DNA of 64,000 nucleotides, from the NCBI GenBank assembly GCA_037957365.1, contig JARHVA010004802.1:1331001-1395000 (forward strand). Direction: 5' to 3'. The position numbers and the translations under genes are program-made. This document shows, piece after piece, positions 22,053 through 32,878 of this stretch. The DNA comes from Torreya grandis (lineage: Eukaryota > Streptophyta > Pinopsida > Cupressales > Taxaceae). Position 1 is the first letter of the stretch. Every line of letters begins with the position of its first letter. The notes under the pieces are model-generated. The model did no database searches, was not told where the DNA came from, and was given only the letters and a program-made list of their open reading frames with translations.

Positions 22053-24903
22053 GAACAACTTTGAATCATTGTCTACAAGACCCCTTACTTGGAGGTAGTT
22101 TGTGCCAAAGTTTTCTATCCTACTATCTTATACTACCTTGGACCATTATCACATAAGCCCCACCCATTTCATGACTTTGGACAATGAACACTATTGGACT
22201 ATTGGTACTCTAAACACATTTTATTCGACCCTGTGCCGTTCTCTTTGAGAACCATTTTTTTGTTGCTACGTCTTGGGCTTATTGTACCCTGAACACTTTT
22301 ATCCCTTGACTGTTTATGATCATGATTATGTCTCATCAGCATTATGAACACCTTCAATGCTAGTTCTTTAAATTAGTTTAGCCAGAATAGTATTTTGCAG
22401 CTTCTTTTATAGAAATGTGAACAAGAATATCTTCTTAGCTCAAGATTTCCTTGTTGCATGGTTCTTCAGATTAATTTTGCATTGCACACTATTCTATATT
22501 ACATTTGCTGCTCTTTGGTGACCATTGTTTCTAATTTTTAGGATCCTAGATCTCATCGATTTGTGAGTTTGTGCCGTTACGACCAACTTTAGCTGTTATT
22601 AGAACTCTTACTTAGTTCCCTAGTCTATTGTTTATATCCATGAGTGTCATTGTAGCTAATTTAGCTATTTATTGGAACTTTTACTTTTGGACGAGCATCT
22701 CCTTGACTAGATAGTCCCACTTTGTACATATTTTATGCCAAAAATACCAAAAACATTAGAAAATGATTTCAAAAAGAATAAAAACATTGTCTTACACTTT
22801 TGTACATTTTGATCCTCACATTTTTGCCATTTTACAAGCAAATTAAGTCCATGTACTTGCCATTTTGCAAGACCAATCTCATTTGTCAAGTCTTCCTCTT
22901 TCTTCTACAACATTAATCATATGTTTTTGGTCATCATCATGTCTTCTATCCCCACTTCTTGGAAGAGCTAAATTTGTCTTAAAGTTCATGTTGGAACATG
23001 CATCCATGGAACTACGTAGGTAGTGTCCACTTATCTTGTACATCTAGAGTCAACTCGGCTAACCCCTTCCTTTTCTTCTCTTCCCCCATTTCTTTTGTTA
23101 TTGTTCCTCTTTAATTAGGGAACAAATCTTGTATCCTTTTTCTTTGTTACGTTGTGGTAGAAAGTAATGCCTCTACCACATGTGCATGAATAATTGTCTT
23201 GAAACCACACTAACCTGGTTTTTGTTTGTGTGTGTTTATTTGAGTTTTCTTGGTGTTTTGTTATATTTTCTTGGTGTTTTGTTGTGCTTTCGCATCTCTC
23301 CATTTATTTCTTCTCATTTTCTCATTTTATTACTTTTTTGTCTCATCTTGGTCTTGTGTTTCCCTGTATGTTTTTGCTTATTTTTTTTATTTTTCAGAAC
23401 ATCTTGATGATTCACATGGATCTTGATTATTTATAACTTGATCCTATGTTATGAAATTGTTCTTGGACCATTTTATTTATTTGATTATTGTTGGTGTCTT
23501 TTGTTTATTTGATTTTACTTTTCTCTTAAGACGTTCTTACTTTTCATTAAAAAACATTCTTGTTCCTCCATAAGTCTTGATTGTTCATATCTCGATTTTA
23601 AGTTAGGTTCATTTATGTTTATCTTTTTCTTTGTCTTTGCTTTTTTATTTGAATGTAAATAGATGTAACTCTGGTTTTGGTCATTGTTTACCATTATCTT
23701 TAGTTATAAGTATTCACATTTGAGTCGGCTCCACGCAATTGGAATATTATGTCATTATAAGTTATTCATACTTATGATGCCTAATTTTTTTTGCTATAAT
23801 AAGCAATTTGTGCTCATATTTCAAAGTCTTAATGTCAATATCACTTCGATAAATAGTTCTCAAGAACACTTTGTATAATCTAGGCTCATGATATGAAAAT
23901 AGGCATCTAGGTACCATGCATGTTAACACTTAATTCTATGCTTAGACGTGCATCTCTTTGTATAGATCACGAGTCTAATCAATTCTTGGTCAGTTTTCAT
24001 CATCCTTCATTCCATTCTCTTTCCTTTTTGGGTGAACTACATTGGCCTAAAGTTCACATTGAAACATGGATCCATGGAACTATGTAGGCATCATCCACTT
24101 GTCTTGTACATTAGGAGTTAGCTCGGCCATCTTCATTCTTATTTTCATCTCTCTTATCACTTTGTGCATTCTCGTATGCCTAGTTTTTTGTGGCTTCCTC
24201 AAGCCATTATACCATCGTATCTATGTTTGCACCCACTCGCTTTAACCTATGTTTTTGGTTATATTTTTGAGCTAATTGCTTGCTAATTTACCCACACTGG
24301 AGCATCATATCAGAGCCTTCCATAAGAATAAAATCTGCCCTATAGAGGCAAACCATTATTTATTCTTTATCAATGATCAAAATTAGCTCTACTGGGGCAC
24401 AACTATCTTATCATGATCAAATCAACTCTATTGGAGTAATTCTTACTATTATCTTTATGGAGACCATGTTCTCATTTTCCTCTAGTTTCAAGCTCTCCAC
24501 ACTAATGCCCACAATGGTAATATTTTAGTGTGCAACTTATCTTAGGATTGACCAATGTCATAAGTGTGTAGCTTGCATTCTCAAACTGGGTGCATTTAGA
24601 GTGTGTCCCTTACATTTATGGATTGAATCCTTACCATTCACCTCATCTTTGGGGCCCATTATACCTCTAATTATATTTTGATCATTGATGGTAACTACGT
24701 GTGCAAGTATTAGCTCATTTGGATGTGATCTATTTCATGGTTTAATCTCTCATTATTCCTCTCTTTTTGAGACTCCATCCTTCTGTATCATCCTAGTATG
24801 TCTTCTCGAGGGGGAATCATGGGTCATTTTTAATTTATTCTTGAAAACTTTTTTTTTGAAAAGACACTGCTTCCCTTGAATGTCTCACTATGCCTTCTCA
24901 AAC
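22053..24903 (+). other. Long 3' untranslated region of element B
   Basis: There are about 2.85 kb between the end of pol and the PPT, with no recognisable gene. Long pol-to-LTR regions are normal in Tat elements. The region is T-rich (for example 23220-23400) and contains the direct repeat described separately. I see no captured gene on either strand. Confidence 0.6.
22975..23075 (+). repeat. ~100-bp direct repeat in element B 3' region, copy 1 (copy 2 at about 24030-24132)
   Basis: Both copies contain TAAAGTTCA, a CATG-ATCCATGGAACTA core, TAGG, CCACTTNTCTTGTACAT and AG-CTCGGC in the same order about 1.05 kb apart, with roughly one difference in six bases by eye. Confidence 0.7.
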
Positions 24904-24913
24904 AGGGGTAAAA
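24904..24913 (+). other. Polypurine tract of element B
   Basis: AGGGGTAAAA abuts the 3' LTR start at 24914. It is the second-strand primer position expected of an LTR element. Confidence 0.75.
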
Positions 24914-26084
24914 TATAGACATACAATTCCTAACACCATTTATGTTGAAATTGTTAATCTTACTCGAATTTCACTCAAATGCACATTTTAGGACAAAATC
25001 ACTAAAACACCCTAAATAGCTAAAAATTATTATTTAAAAGTGCTGATTTAGGCCAAAGTATTCCTAAATGGGGTAATGCATTCTATGTGATTCCTAACTT
25101 TGATCAATTTATTTTGAGTCAAAATGATGATTTCACATTTTTGTACTCTAGATCATTTTTTTAAAAATTCGTTAGTACACATCACATACCTTTTTAATTT
25201 TATGTTGACATCTTAAATGGGAATACGGTTTCAACACATCTAAAATTGTCTTCTAATTCTTTCCCAGTCAAATTATGGCCCAATAATATGACTTTCTAAC
25301 CATTTTGATTAATTGAGGGCCAATTTCCAAAGAATTGCACAAATATTGGTTAATCTTGTTTAAAGCTAATTAATCCAAATCAAGAGCTTAGGTGGATTTT
25401 TCATGGAGGTTATTGAATATTTCTTTTTAAAAATTGATTTCTATTAATTGCATCAACTAATGGCATCATTTCTTGGAAAGACATCCCTAGGCCATAAATG
25501 CATAAAATATGTGAATCATGGCCTTTCATGCCTCATTAATGCCTCCCATGCCTCATTAATGCCCCTTCTTCCCAAATCATTATGAGGAAATTTATTGATT
25601 TTAGCCTCTAAAATTTAATGGATTCTTGGCCACACATCTTGATCTCAAGATGGATGGTCACAATTCATTCTGATCAATCTCAAAAATCTATAAATACGAG
25701 GGCATAAAACATCATTTTAAAGCTCAATTATTGTAATGTTATGATGCTAAAATCCCTTCACAACTCATTTGTATTTTGATTATTGTATTATTCATATCAT
25801 GAACCTAGGTTTTATGGAGTATTCTTGAGACATTGGAGGAGTTTTCCACCATTGTTGATAAAGAAAAGAATGCTTGATCAAAGGAAGAACACGCTTGGAG
25901 CTGCTTTTGGGTGATGAAATCAATTTGGGAAGGTAACTAGCATTGCTTTCTTTCATTTTGTTCCTCATTATCATTAGCAACCCCTGCATGAATAGATTGG
26001 TTTGATTTAATTTGCTCTCTATGCATTTTTATTTGATTACTTAGACAAATGCTTGACTAATAATTTATTGTAATCCACTCTACA
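24914..26084 (+). repeat. 3' LTR of element B (1171 bp)
   Basis: It starts TATAGACATA (G-to-A in the TG terminus) and ends CCACTCTACA. It aligns with 6303-7519 throughout except for the ~46-bp segment missing near 25795. Confidence 0.92.
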
Positions 26085-26089
26085 CTAAA
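26085..26089. repeat. Target-site duplication CTAAA, right copy
   Basis: This is the partner of 6298-6302. Confidence 0.9.
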
Positions 26090-26600
26090 AGGATAGGTTT
26101 CCATGCAAATACTATTCAATCCAACCATATATCAATAAGTACACCTAGCAATAAGTATGGAAACCTCCCATTTCAAATATGGTAATGCATAACATGTAAT
26201 GGCTATCATCATCATCATCATAAATAGCTATATAATATCCCTATCCTAGTGATACAGAGGTGTATAATGGAATCCTCCTAAATGCCACCTCACTAGCACA
26301 AGGTCCCCTTTGTACAAATGATCCATATGCTTATCTCTCTCATCACTACTGATATGATATATCAGATCACCTCGTAATGGTAGCCGCACTATTCAGTAGA
26401 TGTCGTCTAGTAGAATGGTGATCTCTCCAATCAATAGTAAGAAAGTGTTAGTGGTTGGGTCCCATATTTTGATGAGGGCCACTAACCTAGCTCTATCAAA
26501 CAACACATGCTGGTAGTACCTCATCCCTCATAGGTGAACCTCAATCTCATGATCCCAATCTTGGTCCGTCATGCCTCAACATACCTCATCAAGGATCTGG
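26090..26600 (-). pseudogene. Plant mobile domain (PMD)-like gene, N-terminal half
   Basis: On the minus strand from about 26560 downward I read YYQHVLFDRARLVALI and KIWDPTTNTFLLLIGEITI, then LLDDIY-stop-IVRLPLRGDLIY. This is the start of a plant mobile domain (family L..LVERWRPETHTFHLPxGEMTITLxDVxxLLxLPIxG). The GEITILLDDI motif lies at about 26440-26403. After about 26270 the reading decays toward the insertion point at 26089. The C-terminal half is at 5181-6297. The orientation and domain order show that the halves were one gene before the 19.8-kb insertion. A stop (TAG/TGA class) already interrupts the domain. Upstream start and promoter were not identified. Confidence 0.7.
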
Positions 26601-28054
26601 GGCACTCGATCCAACATCTATAACTACTCCCTCACCTACAAGGTTATACTAATACCTTAGTTTACCTAGTCTATCAAACATTGCCTATGCATACTGTAAT
26701 TATACTTCCCATGACCCTAATCCTCCCTTTGATTACACATCAGCTCACGTGTAGACTACCAACCTTGGTTATCCCACTTAGAGTCATAAGCCACTTGCTT
26801 GTACCTTTCTTGCATGATATTCCTACCTCCCATACATCCCTAGTCCATCTCAACTCTTTTACATGCTAGATGGGCTCTCTAGGCACCTCTTGGGGCCCTT
26901 TCAGGAGTTCATTGACAATCTTAGTTGGAATTTGGACCTAGGCCATGGCTGAGGGATGAAACCCATGGCTTAGGCCACACGTTTCCTTCACGAAAGCCGT
27001 GGCCTAGGTAAAACATGTGCAAAAGTGTCCTGTTTGGTCCCAAACGATAAAAAATGGCTAGTTTTTGGTCTTTTGGCAGATTAGGGTTGGGATATATGCC
27101 TATTTCTCATTCATTTGAGACTCTCTCTTGATTATTCTCTTGCCCTGATCTTCCCACTTAATCAGATCGTTGGAATTTTGGTTTCCTGCTTGAATCTCTC
27201 TTGATTCTTGCTTGGCACAATAGCTACCTTTGTGATTGGGGGTGCCCTATAGTACTGCAGCTTCCATTGGTGATTCTCATTGCTATTGATAGTTTTCTTG
27301 AAGTTTTTGGGTTGCTCTTTTCTCCCTCAAGACTCCATTGCACCTATTTTTTGCTCTTTGCATTGGCTCTTCTATAGATTGGTGACTTCTCCCTCACCTC
27401 CTCCACAACTTTTGGATATTGGTTTGGACTTTAGCTTGCAACTATTGGTGACTTTGGTCTTCCTCCTACATTGCTTCCTAGCTTGGATTCTTGGTTGGTA
27501 GAACATCTACACTTCATCTTTGATCTTGATTTTAGGGCACTTTACTTTTCAATGTGAAATTCTTCTGTTTGTATAGTGTATATGTTAGGGTTTGAACTAT
27601 TTTAGTAAAATAGTTGTTTTGTATATTGCTTAGAGTAGTTTCCAAAATTTATTGCATTTGTATATTTTTGAAGAATACTTTCATTACTTAAAATATTCCT
27701 TTGTTGCATGCCATTACTCTCTTTGGAACCCTTCCTCATTGCATAGTAGAGATATACATGTGCAAAACACTCTAGAAAACTTACTCAAACATTCCCTCCC
27801 TCTCTTGCTAAAACTAGAACATTACATGACTAGAAAACAATAATGTTTCTTTGAAAGGATAACTCAAATCTAAAATATGGATGCTCTTGAAACCTTGCTT
27901 GAAAACATCTTTGTTACGTAAAACATCTTTCATTTGGCCTCAATGTTCCTTAATTGCTAGATTTACATTTCATTGGTTATCTCGTTTCATTTAGTATTGT
28001 TGCTTTCATATTATTTATGCAACCAATAATATAGTTTTAACAACTTGATTTACC
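26601..28054. other. No supportable gene; upstream flank of the PMD remnant
   Basis: The minus-strand frame of the PMD may extend to about 26900, but I see no motif. GCCATGGCT/GGCCTAGG-type words cluster at 26935-27020, forming an imperfect inverted arrangement (CCTAGGCCATGG ... CCGTGGCCTAGG). A short perfect hairpin, AACTATTTT-AGT-AAAATAGTT, lies at 27595-27615. Confidence 0.4.
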
Positions 28055-28490
28055 ATGGTTGGATCTGCTAGAGGTTCTTGCATACTTTGTGTGATCATTT
28101 GTACTAGCTCCAATCTGATTTTTAAGTCTATCTATAGCTTGATGCAAGCTGACAAACTGGATAGCCACTATAGACCTCCTGTAGCCTATAGAACCCCTAA
28201 GCCTTCTAGCCTCTATGTGGTTTTCTTTAGCACCCTATCAAACACTAGTGGTTCCATTCAGATTCTTGGAGCTACATACTACCTACCTCCTACCTTTATC
28301 GATTCACCTCATTTACATATCCCTTACCTAATCCGATCTCAACCCAAGGCTTATCTTACACCACTTCTTACATAAAACACATTATTCTTAGCTTACTTTA
28401 ATTTACCCTATCTAAGCATGCTACCTACCTTCACAACCTTGAAACCTATACCTACCTTCCTTCTAACACAAATCTATCCTTTACCTTAAT
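28055..28490 (+). other. Unrecognised 106-codon open stretch and flank
   Basis: An open frame from 28055 to 28375 (starts MVGSARGSCIL, later YRPPVAYRTPKPSS) has no family signature I recognise. It could be chance in a C-rich, TA-poor stretch. There is no neighbouring support. Confidence 0.2.
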
Positions 28491-29220
28491 GTAACCATCG
28501 ATGATTGAGTGCCGACTAGTGACGATTCCTTTTGAAACCATCACCTATCAACCATTGACTATTTATGGTTAGGTGGTCAACTATCGACGGTCCACATATT
28601 GGCCATTTAACGATCTCCTATTGACTGGTGACAGTCGATAGTGATCGCTGACAATCACTATTTGGTGACTACCAATGACATAACCCTTAATTTATCTAAA
28701 CACTCACCATAACCTTTACTTTTTGCATAACACACTAACCTACCCAACACATTTCCAATCCACCTGATCAATTTCACATCAAACATTCAAACTTCCCAAT
28801 TTCAAATACCTACCCACTCCCACACCTACCCGCACAACAAAAACAATAAAAATCATAACACGAATAAATTTAAGTACACCCCCTACCTCATTTCATGATC
28901 ACCATCATGGAGGCACCCTAGGAACCATCACCACTTGGCCCTGCATTTTACCTCAACCTCTCTGCATCCTCATTCAGTCTCAATCAAACACTAGTCAACC
29001 ACACAATCAACTCTCACACACTCACTCCACTAGCAAAATCTCAAAACCATCACCATTTCTTGCTTTGTACAAAACACGTGAAATCATTGTAGGTTGATTT
29101 ATGAATGAGGAAATAGAATCTCATTCAACCTTTTACAATCACCCTTTTAGGGTTGATTTATGACCATCGATGGTCACTTGGTAACCGTCGATGGTTGACC
29201 TTGACTATCGATGGTCGACG
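28490..29220. repeat. Cluster of ACCATCGATGGT-type palindromes, first block
   Basis: Variants occur at about 28495, 28575 and 28640. They become tight at 29163-29174, 29183-29194 and 29204-29215 (ACCATCGATGGT, ACCGTCGATGGT, ACTATCGATGGT), with starts 20-21 bp apart. Confidence 0.7.
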
Positions 29221-29947
29221 TCTTTAGGGACTTTTCAATCACACCCAAAATTTTTTCTGACACAATAACACTAAACCTACATACCATTAGAGTACCCATT
29301 CTCTACCCGCCAACCAACCAACCATGTCACCTCACCATTGGCAATTTTGGCCCAAATTTCACATGTTTTTTGATGACCTTGCCTTGGTCATTTTGATTGC
29401 AATGACTACATTGCCATGTTGAACAAATTTAACTTACACTACTTTTGTGCACCGACCATTTAGGTACCTTGGAACATGACCCTTTACAATCCTAACACAT
29501 GTGACCCTTTTGTGTCTTCTCAGGATCAAATCCTACCTTAGATACTTGAGAACACATTGACCTTACCTAGGAGACTTACATTTACGAGTGTAACCATAAC
29601 TACCACACCTAAATGTAGTCACTTGGTCCACTTGTGACTTATCTTTCTAGTACCAACCATGATTTATAAACCACCTTAACTATGGCAACATAGTCTATGT
29701 GCGATTTATGATATCACACTTAGTCATATTTTGTGTGCATGTTTGTGCTTAAATGCCCAACCTCTCACCAAATTTATCACCCACTTAACCACTTGTCAAA
29801 CCTACCTCCGACTCTATTTCACTTCATCGATTCTTGGTTTGAGGGGGAACACTTCCTTCCATACTCAAGGCATCTGACCTTCTACCAAAATTTTATTTTT
29901 TGTTTTGTAGCTTGTCGATACAAACTACATAACAAAAAGGGGCAAAT

Positions 29948-31320
29948 TGTAGACACTAGAAAACTATACACTATGGTTTTAGATTTCATACTCACCCTTA
30001 GACTACCCCTGGACCCCCTTCGAACCATTTCCTAACCATTCACCTCGCCAGTCATTAGTGGAAATAGGTAACTTTAGCCATTTTTGACTATGACCCTAAC
30101 CATCGATGGTTGACCCTTAACTACTGATGGTTAACCTTGACCATTGATGGTTTTCCCTTAACTACCTTAAAGGTTAACTTCAACTAAAAATACAACTTGA
30201 TATTATATTAATAGATTTTTGATCTACAGTTTCGCATAATTGATATATGTTGAGCTTAAATTTAGACAGATTGTTAGACACCTTATTGAACTTATTATTT
30301 CACCACTCCCTCCCCTCTTTATTAAGAGAGGAAGAGGAGGTGAAAGGGGAGGAGAAATTCCAGTGCAAGAGAAAAATCTTCTTATGTAGGTATCCTTCTT
30401 ACTTCTAGCAACTAAGACAAAGATCAAATATGTTGCTATAACTTATTAGCCAATAACCAAGATACTATCACTCTATTGAAATTACTTTAGAATCTACAAC
30501 AAGCTTTCAACCAACCTCAACATTATTTAGAGTAGCAACAACAAATCTAAGTATATGTTATTTATTAGGATTAAAAAATTAATTTATGTGTCATTCCTTG
30601 TGTCACTTTCCCTCTACCTGAACTAGACACCTCTGAACACTACCCTTTATCTTGCAACTAGCATCCAACTAAGGCTTACCTTCCAAAACCCCTCTAGAAC
30701 CTTCCCAACCAAATTTATTTTCCTAAGTTAGATCCCATAGTAACCATCAATGGTTTCCTAACCACCGATGGTTTGACCATAACCACTGATGGTCCTTAAT
30801 CATCGATGGTTACCCGACGGTCGATGGTTTCTTAACTGTCAATGGTACCTAACCGCCAATAGTTATCCAACTATCGATGGCCTCTATTTGTCACTTTCAA
30901 CAACAAGATTATTTGACCTATCAGACACTAACCAAATTCTATTTTTTGAGTTTTTGTCTTATCACAGAGGATCACTCAATCTTCTCAACCATGTTTGATT
31001 TATTTAGTATTGATATTTAATCATTTATTACTATAATTAGTCAAAACACTTATTTCTTCTCAAGCACTTCTTGTATTTAATTTCAGTATTTTTTGTTATT
31101 TATGCAAATAATTTATCTTTCACTTTCAAAACTTAATTGTTTAAAAGTATGGATTAACAACCTACAAGGAAGCTTGTGCTTCTTGGATCTAGCTTGCTAG
31201 GAAATTTACCCATTTACCTAACTAATCAACCATTCTTCTAGTTGTTTTCTTATCTGCAGGTCATTCTCCTTAGACAAAGAGGAGTCTCCACAATCATTTA
31301 GATCAACGCACGTGTAACAT
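29948..31320 (+). repeat. Probable 3' LTR (start firm, end uncertain)
   Basis: The purine-rich AAAAAGGGGCAAA at 29934-29946 abuts TGTAGACACTAGAAAAC at 29948, the same PPT-TGTAGACA arrangement as at 24904-24914. I found no second copy in the window, and the right boundary (somewhere near 31320, ACGCACGTGTAACA) is a guess. It contains the second palindrome block. It is a candidate truncated or solo element. Confidence 0.45.
30095..30890. repeat. Cluster of ACCATCGATGGT-type palindromes, second block
   Basis: Occurrences are at about 30099, 30119, 30138, then 30743, 30761, 30782, 30800, 30817, 30836, 30852 and 30871, mostly 17-21 bp apart. They alternate exact and one- or two-base variants (ACCACCGATGGT, ACTGTCAATGGT). 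Most are flanked by TAACC or TTAAC. This lies within the probable LTR at 29948. Confidence 0.75.
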
Positions 31321-31459
31321 ATTAGGTTCTACTAACCTCACCATTCTTTCAAGTTTTATAACTTTATTTCTATAGAAAATAAACCAAAATTTATGTGAAA
31401 CACATATATTTGTGAACAAAAGATACATGATATCCTTCACAAATTTTTAGCAAAAGCCA

Positions 31460-32490
31460 CATTATAATGATGATGATTTGATATGCACTAGATGTCTATC
31501 TAGTAACTTCCACTAGTATGGGTGGTCAACAATGTGAGTGAATTAAAATCACAATGATGACTGCATATATAACCACATATATGAATTCAACTTTACATGT
31601 GCACATAACAAAATAATTGGTCATCCCTATTCATAACTTTGCATATTTTCCATAGTGGTCTAAATTCTCCATTAATCTTAATTAATAAAGCATGTAATAT
31701 TATGGTCATTATTAGGCTATTGGCTGAAATGAATTAGCCTTCATTGGTCACTATTGCTATCACTTAGCTCCTATTAATTAAAATAAACATTGATCAATTT
31801 CATTGCCCAATGGGACACACTATTATGCTTTCATTAGTGTGTGGTGCATGAATCTCAATTATCTTGATTGAAGTACAACTAGATATATGATTGGTATAAT
31901 AGTTAATAATTTTTAGGTGTATTCCAGTGGATCGATATTGAAAGGTCTTATCCATCTTAATTCATGTCTATACAAGAGTTTAAACATGATGGACTGATTA
32001 ACATGTACCAAATGTCTAACTACACATTTCCCTTAGTCTAGGTAGTATGTGTCTATGCCAAGCTCATGGTGTCTATAAATGCAAAAAATTAAATTATATT
32101 AACTAAAGTAAAATCAGATATGGGAATTTGTATGCTACTTAATAATTTATAGGTTGACTCAAGTGGATCGAGACTGAAAGATCTTTAATGTCTTAATTAG
32201 TCTCTATGCAAGAGCTAAGGCATTATGAATTGATTAATGTTTACCATATGTCTAGCTAGTCATTTCCATCAATTTGGGTATAAGTATTTTGTCTTTACCA
32301 AACTCATGGTGTGTGATTCGAGAATCTCAATTATATTTCAACTAAAGTACAACTAGATATGTAAAAGTGGTGTGGTATTTAATGATTTGCATGGACACTC
32401 AAGTGTACTACTTTATAATTTGCAGGTACTACACTTAAGTGTACTAATTAATAATTTACAAGGGCACTCAAGTGTAGCATGCAAATTTGC
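31460..32490. repeat. Satellite-like ~230-bp tandem repeat, cluster 1
   Basis: Units share AGTGGATCGA-ATTGAAAG/ACTGAAAG-ATCTT, then a CTATGCAAGAG-like word, GATGAATTGATTAA, TACCA-ATGTCTA and TTCC-TTAGT..GGGTA, and then AACTAAAGTA-AACTAGATAT. Starts are near 31925 and 32155, with a weaker unit at about 31490. The block ends with ~38-bp subrepeats of CACTCAAGTGTACTA-TT-ATAATTT at 32395, 32433 and 32466. The same family recurs around element C. Confidence 0.7.
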
Positions 32491-32635
32491 ATTTTCATAA
32501 GCTAAGATACACTCCATTTATTTAGACAAGAACATTGTAAAGCAATTTCATGGTCATTAAAATAAGATAAGGTAAGAACAAACCAAGAAATATGTACAAG
32601 ATTGCTACAATGGAATTGCAAACAACTAAACTAAT

Positions 32636-32878
32636 TTAACACATCAAAAAATTAGAAATGCTTACAAGGAGATTAGATCTTTGAACATTCAACTTATTCC
32701 TTGTCATAGATAAATGACTCAAATTATTCATGTATATCTTGGGAACGGTGGCATAGGAAAGATTATTGTAACACCATTTGCCTTTGAAGTTCTTTTGCAA
32801 TATGCAAAGGTTGGTTTGAGTTGGAATTTTGGGTGGAGTTTTATTCCTTTGGATCCCCAAATTATTATAGTAACTCAT
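32636..32878 (-). other. Unrecognised 80-codon open stretch
   Basis: It reads KNFKGKWCYNNLSYATVPKIY in the middle on the minus strand. It has no homology I can name. It may be an exon-sized relic, but no splice context or second exon was found nearby. Confidence 0.2.

Larger units (their letters stand above)
6303..26084 (+). mobile_element. Complete but dead Tat/Ogre-like Ty3/gypsy retrotransposon, element B (19.8 kb)
   Basis: Both LTRs, PBS, gag, protease, RT, two RNase H domains, integrase, a long 3' region, PPT and a perfect 5-bp target duplication are all identifiable in order. Without the nested insertion (16396-20105) it is about 16 kb, within the very large size known for Ogre-type Tat elements. 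The dual RNase H and tRNA-Arg-like PBS support that lineage. Over the first ~105 LTR positions I hand-count about 12 differences between the LTRs, so insertion is old. All ORFs carry stops or frameshifts. The element lies inside a PMD-like gene remnant on the opposite strand. Confidence 0.93.

Noticed and set aside
23180..23436. Two overlapping plus-strand ORFs rich in Phe, Leu, Cys
   Set aside because: They arise from a T-rich stretch in the element B 3' region, with no motif and both frames equally open.
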